A stretch of DNA of 64,000 nt, taken from NCBI GenBank assembly GCA_963772955.1, contig CAVYZF010000005.1, positions 62,001 to 126,000 on the forward strand, given 5' to 3'. Positions 43,819 through 53,423 of the stretch are shown in pieces. Position numbers and translations under genes: made by a program. The stretch comes from Gp6-AA40 sp963772955. GTDB lineage: Bacteria; Acidobacteriota; Vicinamibacteria; Vicinamibacterales; UBA2999. The notes below the pieces were generated by a model that searched no databases, was not told the DNA's origin, and worked only from the letters and a program-made list of their open reading frames with translations. Positions within the stretch are counted from its first letter, which is position 1. Every line of letters begins with the position of its first letter.

Positions 43819-46211
43819 AGAATAGACTGCTCATCGCCGGAGCCCTCTGGCTTGGCGCCGTCGTCGGAGTGTTCCCGCAGACGGCGGGCTCGGGAGCCAC
43901 CAACACCGCGGCGCGTCCTGTGTCGGCGCATCGCGACGTCATCGCCACGTACTGCACGGCGTGCCATAACCAGCGGCTGAAGACCGCCGGTTTGGCGCTC
44001 GACCGTCTCGACTTGGACGACGTCGCCGGCTCGGCCGAGACCTGGGAAAAAGTCGTGCGCAAGGTACGCGGCGGGCTGATGCCACCGGCCGGTGCGCGAC
44101 AACCCGATGCGGGCACCAGAGATGCGTTCGCGACGTCGATCGAAACCGAGCTCGATCGTGCATGGGCCGCTCATCCCAATCCCGGTCGCCCGCTCCTTCG
44201 CCGGTTGAATCGCGCGGAGTATGCGAACGCGGTGCGCGATCTCCTGGCGCTGGACGTCGACGTTGCGGCCCTGCTGCCGCCCGATGATTCCGCGTACGGC
44301 TTCGACAACATCTCCGATGCGCTGAACGTCTCGCCGGTGCTGCAGGAACGCTATCTGGCCGCGGCGGAGAAGATCGGAGAGCTGGCGATCGGCGACCCGG
44401 ATGCCGGCACGCTGAGCGACACCTATCACGTACGCGGCGACGTATCGCAGAATCAGCACCTCGATGGGATGCCGCTCGGCACGCTCGGGGGAACACGCAT
44501 CACGCATTTCTTCCCGCGTGACGGCGAGTACCTCATTCGGACCGCACTGTTCCGCACCAACTTCGACAACATGCGCGGGATTGAGTACCCGAGCGAGTTC
44601 GAGCTGACAGTAGACGGTGAGCGTGTGCATCATGCGACGATTGGCGGCGCTGGAGACTTGAGCGCAGCCTTCGAGCAACCCAAGGAGACGGCCGACGCGA
44701 TCGATCAGCGTCTTGCCGTTCGCGTCCGAGTCCGTGCCGGCCCGCACGATGTCGTCGCCGCGTTCATCGGCAGCGCGCCGACGATGGACGCCACGAAGCT
44801 GCGTCCGTTTCTCAAGAGCGCATTCGACACGCTCGACTGGACGGGCCACCCGCATGTCCGGTCGGTGACGATCACGGGGCCATTCAACGCGACCGGACCA
44901 GGAGAGACGCCGTCGCGGCGGCGGATCTTCACCTGTCATCCCACCCAGCCGGCGAACGAAGACACATGCGCAAAGCAGATCGTGGGCACGCTGGCTCGTC
45001 GCGCGTTCCGCGAGCCCGTTAACGAGACAGCCCTGCAGCCCTTGCTCGCGTTCTACAAGAGCGGGCGCCAGGAAGGCTCCTTCGATCTGGGCATCGAGCG
45101 TGCGCTCCAACTGATTCTGGCGAGTCCGAAGTTCGTCTTCCGCGCGGAACGCGATCCCGCCGCGCTCGCCCCGGGCACGGTGCACCGCGTGAGCGACGTC
45201 GAGCTGGCATCGCGGCTCTCGTTCTTCTTGTGGAGCAGCATCCCGGACGACGAACTGATGGCAGAGGCGAGCGCCGGCCGACTGAAAGACCCGTCAGTCC
45301 TGCAGCGGCAGACGCGGCGCATGCTGGCCGATCCAAAAGCGCAGGCGCTCGTCAGCAACTTTGCCGGCCAGTGGCTGCACCTGAGGAACCTCCGCAACGC
45401 GCAGCCGCACGCCGACGATTTTCCGGACTTCGACGACAACCTGCGGCACGCGTTTCAGCGCGAAACGGAGCTGCTGTTCGAGAGCGTCATGCGCGAAGAC
45501 CGCAGCGTCGTCGATCTGCTGCGCGCCGACTACACGTTCGTCAACGAGAGGCTGGCCAGACACTATGGAATCCCGAACGTCTACGGCAGCCAGTTCCGGC
45601 GCGTTCCGGTGACCGAAGAGGGACGGAAGGGACTGCTCGGACACGGCAGCATCCTGACCCTGACGTCGCACGCGACGCGGACGTCCCCGGTCGTTCGCGG
45701 CAAATGGATCCTCGAGAACATTCTCGGGACACCGCCACCTTCACCGCCGCCTGACGTTCCCACCCTCAAAGAAAACGAGAAGGGACAGAAGCCAAAGACG
45801 ATGCGGGAGCAGATGGCCGAGCATCGAGCGAACCCGACCTGCGCCAGCTGCCACAAGATCATGGATCCGATTGGTTTCGCGTTGGAGAACTTCGATGCCG
45901 TCGGGGCCTGGCGCACTGAGGATGCCGGTGCACCGATCGACGCATCGGGTGAGCTCACCGACGGGACCCGGATCGACGGTGTTGTCGCGCTGCGAAGGGC
46001 CATTCTCGCGCGGCCGGATCTCTTTGCCGGAACGATGACGGAGAAACTGCTGGTCTATGCCCTCGGCCGCGGCCTCGATCAACAGGACATGCCGGTCGTT
46101 CGCGGCATCCTTCGCACGGCGGCTGCGCAGGACTACCGGTTCTCATCCCTGATCCTCGGCGTCGTCGACAGCGTGCCGTTCCAGATGCGAGTGAAGTTGG
46201 AGACTCAATAA
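43815..46211 (+). CDS. DUF1592/DUF1588-type cytochrome c protein (planctomycete-type)
   Basis: A 798-residue exported protein. It has a signal peptide, then a first haem site YCTACHNQ. DUF1587 follows (LNRAEYANAVRDLLAL...), then a beta-sandwich insert, DUF1595 (RRAFREPVNETALQPLL), DUF1592 (ELASRLSFFLWSSIPDDELM), and DUF1588 with a second CxxCH (NPTCASCHKIMDPIG). The end is DUF1585 (MTEKLLVYALGRGL). This is the standard order. GTG 43815 overlaps the previous stop. Partner DUF1552 follows after 55 nt. The pair is thought to handle periplasmic redox or degradation of complex substrates; the reaction is unknown. Confidence 0.9.
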   Translation: MKNRLLIAGALWLGAVVGVFPQTAGSGATNTAARPVSAHRDVIATYCTACHNQRLKTAGLALDRLDLDDVAGSAETWEKVVRKVRGGLMPPAGARQPDAGTRDAFATSIETELDRAWAAHPNPGRPLLRRLNRAEYANAVRDLLALDVDVAALLPPDDSAYGFDNISDALNVSPVLQERYLAAAEKIGELAIGDPDAGTLSDTYHVRGDVSQNQHLDGMPLGTLGGTRITHFFPRDGEYLIRTALFRTNFDNMRGIEYPSEFELTVDGERVHHATIGGAGDLSAAFEQPKETADAIDQRLAVRVRVRAGPHDVVAAFIGSAPTMDATKLRPFLKSAFDTLDWTGHPHVRSVTITGPFNATGPGETPSRRRIFTCHPTQPANEDTCAKQIVGTLARRAFREPVNETALQPLLAFYKSGRQEGSFDLGIERALQLILASPKFVFRAERDPAALAPGTVHRVSDVELASRLSFFLWSSIPDDELMAEASAGRLKDPSVLQRQTRRMLADPKAQALVSNFAGQWLHLRNLRNAQPHADDFPDFDDNLRHAFQRETELLFESVMREDRSVVDLLRADYTFVNERLARHYGIPNVYGSQFRRVPVTEEGRKGLLGHGSILTLTSHATRTSPVVRGKWILENILGTPPPSPPPDVPTLKENEKGQKPKTMREQMAEHRANPTCASCHKIMDPIGFALENFDAVGAWRTEDAGAPIDASGELTDGTRIDGVVALRRAILARPDLFAGTMTEKLLVYALGRGLDQQDMPVVRGILRTAAAQDYRFSSLILGVVDSVPFQMRVKLETQ

Positions 46212-46223
46212 TGCATTTGCCCC

Positions 46224-46251
46224 TTTTGCATTTTGCATTTTGCATTTTGCA
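46224..46251 (+). repeat. Four perfect tandem heptamers TTTTGCA
   Basis: TTTTGCA is repeated four times without error in the 55-nt gap between the DUF1592 stop and the DUF1552 start; ATGCATTTGCCCC precedes it. It is an AT-rich island in GC-rich DNA, 16 nt before ATG 46267. Confidence 0.9.
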
Positions 46252-46266
46252 TTACGAGTAACAGCC

Positions 46267-47592
46267 ATGTTCATCACCAAGAAATCGCTGCCCCGGCGCA
46301 CGTTCCTGCGAGGCGTGGGTGCGTCCGTTGCTCTGCCGCTGCTCGACGCGATGGTCCCGGCGCTCACGGCTCAATCGAAGACGGCGGCGAGGCCGCAGCT
46401 GCGGTTCGGAGCCGTGTTCGTGCCGAACGGTGCCATCACGGAGCAATGGATTCCATCGACACCCGGCGTTGGCTTCCAGTTCACGCCGATCTTGAAACCG
46501 CTGGAAGCGTTTCAGGATCAGTTGGCAGTGATTAGCAACCTCACGCGAGCCAATCCCGGAGTGGTGGAAGGCGATCACGCGATCAGCGCTGCGGGATTTC
46601 TCACCGGTGTGTACCCGAAGAGAACAGAGGCCGAAGACGTCAGTGCTGGTGTGTCGATCGATCAGCTCGTCGCACGGCAGATTGGTCAGGACACACCGTT
46701 CCCGTCTCTCGAGCTGGCGACGGCGGACTTCACCGGCTACATCGGGGCGTGCACGAGCGGATTCAGCTGCGGGTACATCAACACGATCTCGTGGAGCTCT
46801 CCGACGACGCCGCAGCCGATGGAGTTCAACCCGCGCACGGTCTTCGAGCGGATGTTCGGTCGTCCCGGGACGCCGGAGCAGCGCGAGGCACGCCGGCGGC
46901 GCAACCTGAGCGTCCTCGACGTCATCGCCGGGCAAACCGGCGACCTGCAGCGCGAGCTCGGTGCGCGCGATCGCACGCGTCTCGACGAGTATCTCCAGAA
47001 CGTTCGCGAAATCGAGCGCAGGATTCAGCGTGCCGCGGCGTACAACAGCAGCAACCTCGCCTCCGTGGAGCTGCCGGTGGGTATTCCCGAGTCGTTCGAA
47101 GATCACGTCACGTTGATGTACGAGCTCCTCGCCGTTGCTTATCAGGCCGACCTCACGCGCGTCGCCACCTTCATGACCGACCGCGAGCTGAGTGCGCGCA
47201 CGTATCCGCAACTCGGCGTCAACGAGCAGCACCATACTGTGTCGCACCACGGCAACGACCCCGGGAACATCGCCCAGGTGGTGAAGATCAACACCTACCA
47301 CAGCATGCTGTTCGGCAGGTTCCTCGAGAAACTGAAGGCAACGCCCGACGGCGACGGCTCGCTCCTCGATCACTCGCTCGTCTTCTACGGTGGTGGGATG
47401 GGGAATCCGAATCAACACGCAAGCGATCCGTTACCCATGGTGGCGGTCGGCGGCGGCGTTGGTACGGGACACCGGCACCTCCAACTCGCGCCGCGCACGC
47501 CGGTTGGCAACCTCTGGCTGACCGTCGCGCACAAATACGAGAGCCCGATCGATCGGATCGGCGAGAGCACCGGCACGATCGATTTGTTCTGA
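46267..47592 (+). CDS. DUF1552 family protein with Tat signal
   Basis: A 441-residue exported protein. The twin-arginine motif PRRTFLRGVGASVALPLLDA gives the start, ATG 46267. The body is the DUF1552 type (a relative of the DUF1501/sulfatase-like folds): LRFGAVFVPNGAI, ISNLTRANP, YGGGMGNPNQHASDPLPM and GGGVGTGHRH. Tat export implies folding with a cofactor in the cytoplasm. The usual partner is the DUF1592 protein directly upstream. An ankyrin gene follows after 11 nt. Confidence 0.9.
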   Translation: MFITKKSLPRRTFLRGVGASVALPLLDAMVPALTAQSKTAARPQLRFGAVFVPNGAITEQWIPSTPGVGFQFTPILKPLEAFQDQLAVISNLTRANPGVVEGDHAISAAGFLTGVYPKRTEAEDVSAGVSIDQLVARQIGQDTPFPSLELATADFTGYIGACTSGFSCGYINTISWSSPTTPQPMEFNPRTVFERMFGRPGTPEQREARRRRNLSVLDVIAGQTGDLQRELGARDRTRLDEYLQNVREIERRIQRAAAYNSSNLASVELPVGIPESFEDHVTLMYELLAVAYQADLTRVATFMTDRELSARTYPQLGVNEQHHTVSHHGNDPGNIAQVVKINTYHSMLFGRFLEKLKATPDGDGSLLDHSLVFYGGGMGNPNQHASDPLPMVAVGGGVGTGHRHLQLAPRTPVGNLWLTVAHKYESPIDRIGESTGTIDLF

Positions 47593-47603
47593 GGGAACTG
47601 AGC

Positions 47604-49103
47604 ATGCATGCGCGTGGCCTCGCCCTCCTCATCATGATCGGCGCAGTGGCGATAGCAACGGCGGCGGACGGCAGCACTCCGCTCATCGACGCCGTGAAGG
47701 CGGGCAATCGCGACGCGATTCGCGCGCTGCTGAAGAACAAGACCGACGTGAATGTGCCGGAAGCGGATGGGACGACGGCACTTCACTGGGCGGTGCGTGC
47801 GGATGATGCCGAGACTGTGCAGGCGCTGCTGCGAGCCGGAGCGAAGGCAAACGTCGCCAATCGCAACGGCATCACCCCTCTTTCGCTGGCCGCACTGAAC
47901 GGCACTCGAAGCGTTGTCGAGGCGCTGATCGAGGCCGGCGCCGATGTGAATGCCCGATTGCCGCAAGGGCAAACGGCGTTGATGATGGCTGCACGCGCGG
48001 GGCACGTCGCCGCGCTCAACGTGCTGCTGTCGCGGGGCGCGGATGTGAGCGCGCGCGAACAGGTTCTTGGCGAGACCGCGCTCATCTGGGCGTCGGCCGA
48101 AGACCATCCCGACGCAATCAAGGCGCTTGTCGCGCGTGGCGCCGACGTGAACGGGCGCTCGAATCCACTGACGTTTCCGCGCGAAGAATACGGCGACGGG
48201 AAATCGGCCCGACTGACCGTCCTACCGAAAGGGAACTGGGTGCCGCTGATGTACGCGGCCCGGCAGAATGCCACCGCCGCGCTCAAGGCACTCGCGGAGT
48301 CGGGCGCCAATCTCAACGCCACCGATCCGGACAACATGACCGCTTTGAACGTGGCGATCATCAACGGCCACTACGATGCTGCGGCGCTGCTGCTCGATCT
48401 GGGTGCCGATCCGAACATCGGTGATGTCACCGGCATGACACCACTCTACGCGGCGGTGGACATGAGCACCTTCGCTGACACGCCGGGCCGGCCGACGCCG
48501 AAGCCGTCAGGCAAGTTGGACGCCGTCGGCATTGTGAAGGCACTGCTCGAGCATCGCGCGAACCCGAACGCGGTCCTGAGCGCACCAATCCTCGTGAGAG
48601 TGCACGACCGTGGAGATGGGACGCTCGGCGCCGGCGCGACGCCTCTCATGCGCGCGGCGAAGAAGGGCGACGTCGAAACGATGCGGCTGTTGCTGACGCA
48701 TTCCGCCGACCCGAAGTTGCGGACGAAGGTGGGGACGGAGGCGCTGATGTTCGCGTCCGGAATCGGTGGCGCCGGACGCTTCACCGCCTATGAGGACAAG
48801 CAGGCAACCGAGGCCGATTTCATCGACGCTGCGGCGCTTTGCCTCGATCGCGGCGCTGACGTCAATGCCGTCAGCGAGAACGGGCAAACGGCACTGCACC
48901 TGGCAGTCACGGTCAGGTCCGAGCCCTTCATCAGATTCCTGATCGAGCGCGGCGCCAGGGTCGACGTTCAGGACAAGCAAGGCCGAACGCCCATCGACGT
49001 CGCATCGGGCGTCGGCGCACGCGGGCGCGGGGCGGCCACCCCGGTTCGCGAGAGCGTTGTCGCTTTGCTGCGCGCCGCGATGCATCGCACGACACCCAAC
49101 TAA
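47604..49103 (+). CDS. Exported ankyrin-repeat protein
   Basis: A 499-residue protein with a signal peptide (GLALLIMIGAVAIATAADG) and about ten ankyrin repeats (DGTTALHWAVRADDAETVQ, NGITPLSLAALNG, NGQTALHLAV, ending QGRTPIDVASGV). Two longer insertions interrupt the array (NPLTFPREEYGDGKSARL and ADPNIGDVTG...PKPSGKL). Ankyrin arrays are binding scaffolds; in the periplasm this one could hold the DUF1592/DUF1552 pair together. ATG 47604 lies 11 nt after the DUF1552 stop. Confidence 0.87.
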   Translation: MHARGLALLIMIGAVAIATAADGSTPLIDAVKAGNRDAIRALLKNKTDVNVPEADGTTALHWAVRADDAETVQALLRAGAKANVANRNGITPLSLAALNGTRSVVEALIEAGADVNARLPQGQTALMMAARAGHVAALNVLLSRGADVSAREQVLGETALIWASAEDHPDAIKALVARGADVNGRSNPLTFPREEYGDGKSARLTVLPKGNWVPLMYAARQNATAALKALAESGANLNATDPDNMTALNVAIINGHYDAAALLLDLGADPNIGDVTGMTPLYAAVDMSTFADTPGRPTPKPSGKLDAVGIVKALLEHRANPNAVLSAPILVRVHDRGDGTLGAGATPLMRAAKKGDVETMRLLLTHSADPKLRTKVGTEALMFASGIGGAGRFTAYEDKQATEADFIDAAALCLDRGADVNAVSENGQTALHLAVTVRSEPFIRFLIERGARVDVQDKQGRTPIDVASGVGARGRGAATPVRESVVALLRAAMHRTTPN

Positions 49104-49122
49104 ACGTTGTCAGGAGGTCACA

Positions 49123-52020
49123 GTGCGCAACTTGCTGATGTCGAACCTCGTAGTCTTGCTCGTCCTCATACTCGTACCTGCGGCAGCGTTCGGCCAGAGC
49201 AACAGCAACATCGGCGGCGTCGTCAGGGATACGTCGGGCGCCGTCCTTCCCGGGGTGACGGTGGAGGCCGCAAGCCCCGCGTTGATCGAGAAAGTCAGAA
49301 CCGTCGTCACCGACTCCGCGGGCCGATATCAAGTGATCAATCTGGTCCCGGGCACCTACTCGGTGACGTTCACGCTGCCTGGCTTCAACACCGTCAGGCG
49401 AGAGGGCATTCTGCTCACCGCGGCGTTCACCGCGAACGTCAACGTCGACCTGCAGGTCGGCAATCTCGAGGAGACGATCACCGTCACGGGAGAGGCTTCC
49501 ACGGTCGACGTCCAGAGCGTCGTCACGCAGAAAGTCGTCACGCGTGACGTCCTCGACGCTGTTCCCACCGGGAGCCGATCGGTCGTCAACCTCGGCGTGC
49601 TCATTCCGGGTGTCGTCGTCAACAACCAGGATGTCGGCGGGAGCGCCTTTACCTCCTCGCAGATTGCCATCCATGGCGGACGGGCCGGTGAACAGCAACT
49701 TCTCTATGACGGCATGATGTACAACAACGGACAGGGCCGGGGCGGCCAGTACACAGCCATCGCCACCAACGACGGAACCGTTCAGGAGATCAGCCTCGAG
49801 ACCAGCGGGCTGGGCGCCGAGAGCGAGATGAGCGGAATCCGCACGAACATCGTGCCGAAAGAGGGCGGCAACACCTGGAGGGGCACTGTCACGGGCACGT
49901 TCACCAACGATGCGCTCCAGAGCGATAACCTGACAGATGAGTTCAAAGCCCAGGGACTGCTGACGGTCAACACGGTGCGCAAGATCTACGACATCAATCC
50001 CGGGCTCGGCGGGCCGGTCTTGAAAGACAAGCTCTGGTTCTACGTGTCGGTGCGGGCGTGGTCCGCCCAGCAATACGTGGCAGGGATGTTCTACAACCAG
50101 AGCCCTGTGCCGTGGAGGTACGAGGCCGACACCACACGGCCGGCGCTCAACATCGAGACCAACGGCAACGAGAGTCTGCGCCTGACGTGGCAGGCCGCTG
50201 CGAAGCACAAGATCACCGGGCAGTATCAGTACGGCCAGCAAGACAGGCCCTTCTATGGCTACTCGCTCGGCCAGACACTCGCGTCGCCGGAAGCGGCGTA
50301 TGCCTCGAAGTCGATCCCTTCCTACCTCGGACAGGTCGGCTGGAACTCCCCGGTGACGAATAAGGTGCTGCTCGAGGCGGGTGCCGCCGTGGCCAACAAG
50401 AACTTCTTCACATTCCTTCAGCCGATGGCCGGAAACAATCCGTCGTATCAGGAGTCATCGACGATGAACTTCTGGGGCAACAGCCGATCGACCTACGGGC
50501 AGAACGCCACCTGGCAGATGAATACCAGGGCCTCCGCCTCGTACGTCACCGGCTCACACAACGCGAAGGTCGGGTTCACGTTCCAACACCAGGAGTCGTA
50601 CACGACGCAGGAGATCAGCAACAATGGCACGCTCCTGACGCTGTTGAATGGCCAGCCACGCATGGTCACCGTGTGGGCCACTCCGCTTCTCCTGCGTGAA
50701 ATCAACAAGGCGAATGTCGGTGTCTTCGCGCAGGATCAGTGGACGGTTCGAAATCTGACATTGAATCTGGGGCTCCGGTACGACTACTTCAACTCGTATG
50801 TGCCCGAACAGACGTTAGGACCGGGCCCGCACGTGCCGACTCGCAACGTCACGTTTGCGCCCGTGTACGACGTGCCGAACTGGAAGAACACCTCGCCACG
50901 GCTGGGAGCAGCGTACGATCTGTTCGGAAATGGCAAGACCGCCGTCAAGTTCACGGCCGGCCGCTATCTGGAGGCGCCGCTTCTCATCAGCTTCACGCGT
51001 GTCGCCAATCCCGCGGCCGCCATCACGACCAACGCCACTCGAACGTGGGGCGATATCAACGGTGATTACCTGCCGCAGGAGAACGAACTGGGGGCTCTGA
51101 GCAGTTCCACGTTCGGCCAGAGCGTGATCACCACGCGTTACGACGATGAGGTTCCCAAGACCAGGGGATACAACTGGGAGATATCGACCAGTGTGCAGCA
51201 CGAGTTGGCGACGCGCGTGTCGATGAACGTCGGGTACTTCAGGCGGTGGTACGGCAATAAACAGACGACAGACAACGTGCTGATCGGCCCGGAAGATCAT
51301 GATCCCTACTGCGCCACGGCTCCGATCGACAGCCGGCTTCCCGACGGCGGTGGCTACCAGGTCTGCGGCCTCTACAACATCTCGCGTGCGAAGTTCGGTC
51401 AGGTATCGAACCTCATGAGGCTCTCGAAGAACTACGGTGAAGACAAAGAGATCTACGACGGCGTCGACGTGTACCTGAACGCACGGCTGGGGCGAGGTAT
51501 CGTGGTCCAGGGCGGCACGAGCACCGGGCGGACGCTGATTGACCAATGCTTCGTCGTGGACTCTCCCCAGGCGCTGTTGAACTGCAGGAACGCCCCGCCG
51601 TTCCAGACGCAGATCAAGGTCCTCGGCGTCTATCCGCTGCCGTGGTACGGAATTCAAACATCGGCCACGTACCAGGGCATCCCGGGCCCCCAGATCACGG
51701 CGAGTCGCACCTACACCAACGCCGAGGTCCGTGGCTCGCTCGGTCGCGATCTGTCGTCGGGGGTGAACGGCACTGTCGTCGTCCCGCTGATCGCTCCAGG
51801 CACGACGTTCGGCGATCGCATGAATCAACTCGACTTCCGGGTCTCGAAGATCTTCCGACTGCCAGGCAACCGCCGCATCCAGGCCAACATGGATTTGTTC
51901 AATGCGTTCAATGCGAGCTCGGTGCTGGCGCAGAACAACACGTACGGATCGTCGTGGCTTCGCCCGACGAACGTCATCCAGGGGCGATTGGTGAAGTTCG
52001 GAGGTCAGTTCGATTTCTAA
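49123..52020 (+). CDS. TonB-dependent receptor with carboxypeptidase-regulatory-like domain (Oar/Cna type)
   Basis: A 965-residue outer-membrane receptor. GTG 49123 follows CAGGAGG. The signal peptide ends at AAAFGQ. The first domain is the CarboxypepD-regulatory type (IGGVVRDTSGAVLPGVTVEA, DSAGRYQVINLVPGTYSV). A plug (LDAVPTGSRSVVNLGVLIPG, IAIHGGRAGEQQLLYDGM) and a large barrel ending in Phe (GGQFDF) follow. It is the last gene of the cytochrome-DUF1552-ankyrin block and may bring in its substrate. Confidence 0.9.
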   Translation: MRNLLMSNLVVLLVLILVPAAAFGQSNSNIGGVVRDTSGAVLPGVTVEAASPALIEKVRTVVTDSAGRYQVINLVPGTYSVTFTLPGFNTVRREGILLTAAFTANVNVDLQVGNLEETITVTGEASTVDVQSVVTQKVVTRDVLDAVPTGSRSVVNLGVLIPGVVVNNQDVGGSAFTSSQIAIHGGRAGEQQLLYDGMMYNNGQGRGGQYTAIATNDGTVQEISLETSGLGAESEMSGIRTNIVPKEGGNTWRGTVTGTFTNDALQSDNLTDEFKAQGLLTVNTVRKIYDINPGLGGPVLKDKLWFYVSVRAWSAQQYVAGMFYNQSPVPWRYEADTTRPALNIETNGNESLRLTWQAAAKHKITGQYQYGQQDRPFYGYSLGQTLASPEAAYASKSIPSYLGQVGWNSPVTNKVLLEAGAAVANKNFFTFLQPMAGNNPSYQESSTMNFWGNSRSTYGQNATWQMNTRASASYVTGSHNAKVGFTFQHQESYTTQEISNNGTLLTLLNGQPRMVTVWATPLLLREINKANVGVFAQDQWTVRNLTLNLGLRYDYFNSYVPEQTLGPGPHVPTRNVTFAPVYDVPNWKNTSPRLGAAYDLFGNGKTAVKFTAGRYLEAPLLISFTRVANPAAAITTNATRTWGDINGDYLPQENELGALSSSTFGQSVITTRYDDEVPKTRGYNWEISTSVQHELATRVSMNVGYFRRWYGNKQTTDNVLIGPEDHDPYCATAPIDSRLPDGGGYQVCGLYNISRAKFGQVSNLMRLSKNYGEDKEIYDGVDVYLNARLGRGIVVQGGTSTGRTLIDQCFVVDSPQALLNCRNAPPFQTQIKVLGVYPLPWYGIQTSATYQGIPGPQITASRTYTNAEVRGSLGRDLSSGVNGTVVVPLIAPGTTFGDRMNQLDFRVSKIFRLPGNRRIQANMDLFNAFNASSVLAQNNTYGSSWLRPTNVIQGRLVKFGGQFDF

Positions 52021-52049
52021 AACACGAAAGACAGGTATGTAGGTCTGCG

Positions 52050-52077
52050 CTGTGCCTTGGGTGCCGCCCCGGCACAG
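52050..52077. terminator. Hairpin between convergent TonB-receptor and glycosyltransferase genes
   Basis: CTGTGCC (52050-52056) pairs with GGCACAG (52071-52077) over a 14-nt loop, 30 nt after the receptor stop, in the gap before the convergent glycosyltransferase. Confidence 0.35.
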
Positions 52078-52111
52078 GATCGAGGGTGCAACGAATCGCT
52101 CGCGGCCTTGT

Positions 52112-53086
52112 CTAATGCGGTAGCGCACTCAGTGCCGCGGCCAGCCTCCGGTACGCTTGCTTGACTACGTTGGGAGCGACACGGGAAGCGACCCGTCGCA
52201 TCGGGGATGGCTGCCATAGCCGCGAAAGCACCACTTCGCGCAGGAACTCCTGGTCTGCCTCCAGCAACCGCCGAACGTTCGGGGGATGCGTGAGCGGAAA
52301 CGTGATCTCGCTCGCCGGCACGTTCCCCATAGGGTCGTCCGCTCCGACCATGTGGGTGGCACCGGGTCCGCAGCCTATGTTCGTCACGAGGTTGACCTGC
52401 GGCACAATGGAGAGGCCAGTGTTGGCCCAGCACGCGAAGGTCCACTGATAATCCCAATAACTGACATCACCCTGGCGTTCGTAAGCGACGTCGAATTCGT
52501 GCGCCCAGTACCGTGCGGCGGCTTCATTTTCGACAAGATTCAGCAGCCACGCCGTGGTCCGTAATTGCGGCCACAAAGTCAGGGACGCGTCAAAGTGCCG
52601 CCAGGCTCGCCGCCAGGTGGCCCATCCCCATGCGAAGTTGAACTGTGAGAAAAAATAGCTGTAGGGCGTGTGCACGGCGTGGCGACGAAAGGTGCTGCCG
52701 GCAACGTGCATCACGCGCTCATCGTCACGATATCTCTCCAGCAGCTCCGCACAAAACCGGAAGAAGCTCGGGTGCGGCACACAGTCGTCTTCTAAAATGA
52801 TGGCTTCCTCCACCTGTTGGAGCGCCCAACCTATTCCGGTGGCTGGCCGATGGCCACATCCCAGGTTGACGTTCGAATAGTTCCTGATTACGTCGCAGTT
52901 CCAATCGACGCGCTCGATCACCGCCCGCGCCGCTTCGCACGCTTGAGGATCTCCGGGAACATCCGGCCGCGGACCGTCGGCGACCACTAGAAGTGTTCGC
53001 GGCCGTACGCGAGCAACGGCATTCAGGACGGCCTCGGTCTGTTTCGGGCGATTGAAGATGATGAGGACTACCGGAGTCTCAATCAT
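52112..53086 (-). CDS. Glycosyltransferase family protein (GT-A fold)
   Basis: A 324-residue cytoplasmic glycosyltransferase of the HlpA-like/GT2-related type: TPVVLIIFNRPKQTEAVLNA, TLLVVADGPRPD, the nucleotide-sugar loop AIILEDDCVPHPSFF (DxD), and FAWGWATWRRAW. ATG 53086 follows GGAGAG. It probably transfers a sugar to a surface polysaccharide; the acyltransferase 3 gene at 54.0 kb would suit the same pathway. Confidence 0.8.
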   Translation of the reverse strand: MIETPVVLIIFNRPKQTEAVLNAVARVRPRTLLVVADGPRPDVPGDPQACEAARAVIERVDWNCDVIRNYSNVNLGCGHRPATGIGWALQQVEEAIILEDDCVPHPSFFRFCAELLERYRDDERVMHVAGSTFRRHAVHTPYSYFFSQFNFAWGWATWRRAWRHFDASLTLWPQLRTTAWLLNLVENEAAARYWAHEFDVAYERQGDVSYWDYQWTFACWANTGLSIVPQVNLVTNIGCGPGATHMVGADDPMGNVPASEITFPLTHPPNVRRLLEADQEFLREVVLSRLWQPSPMRRVASRVAPNVVKQAYRRLAAALSALPH

Positions 53087-53423
53087 GTGGGCTCTCCATC
53101 CCACTCGGACCGAACGTCTGCACACGCCCGTCCCTACTAGTTACGCGCCGGCCACCTGAAGGGATCAGCTCGGGCGTGAGAAGCTGGTGAAATTCTAATC
53201 AATTTAATCAGAAATTTCTTATCGTAATCATGACTCCTGGCATCGCCTCGCCGCATATGTCGCGGCACCTGGACAAATGCGTTGTAATTATTGTATTTAT
53301 GTCACTTAGCGAAATATCACGCTGGAGGCTCACTTGCCGAGTCATTGGGGAACTCGGGCCGTCGGCGAACGTGCCGCAGAGGTGGCTGCGAATTTTTATG
53401 AAGAAATGTTAAACTCGCGCGCG
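53087..53423. other. AT-rich intergenic/promoter region
   Basis: A 337-base stretch markedly richer in A+T than its neighbours, between divergent genes. It holds a quasi-palindrome at 53193-53213 and several TAATCA/TTATG-like elements that could be promoters. I see no gene in it. Confidence 0.5.
53193..53213. promoter_or_regulatory. Quasi-palindromic AT-rich element upstream of a DNA-binding gene
   Basis: TTCTAATCAATTTAATCAGAA has matching ends (TTCT/AGAA) and mostly symmetric inner bases. Its place in the shared promoter region makes it a candidate operator. Confidence 0.3.

Noticed and set aside
46211..46262. CRISPR or REP-like array at the heptamer repeat
   Set aside because: Only a 7-bp unit in direct tandem without spacers; no array or cas gene anywhere in the window.
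46252..47418. 388-codon minus-strand frame opposite the DUF1552 gene
   Set aside because: Shadow of the real gene, composition atypical and no start signal.
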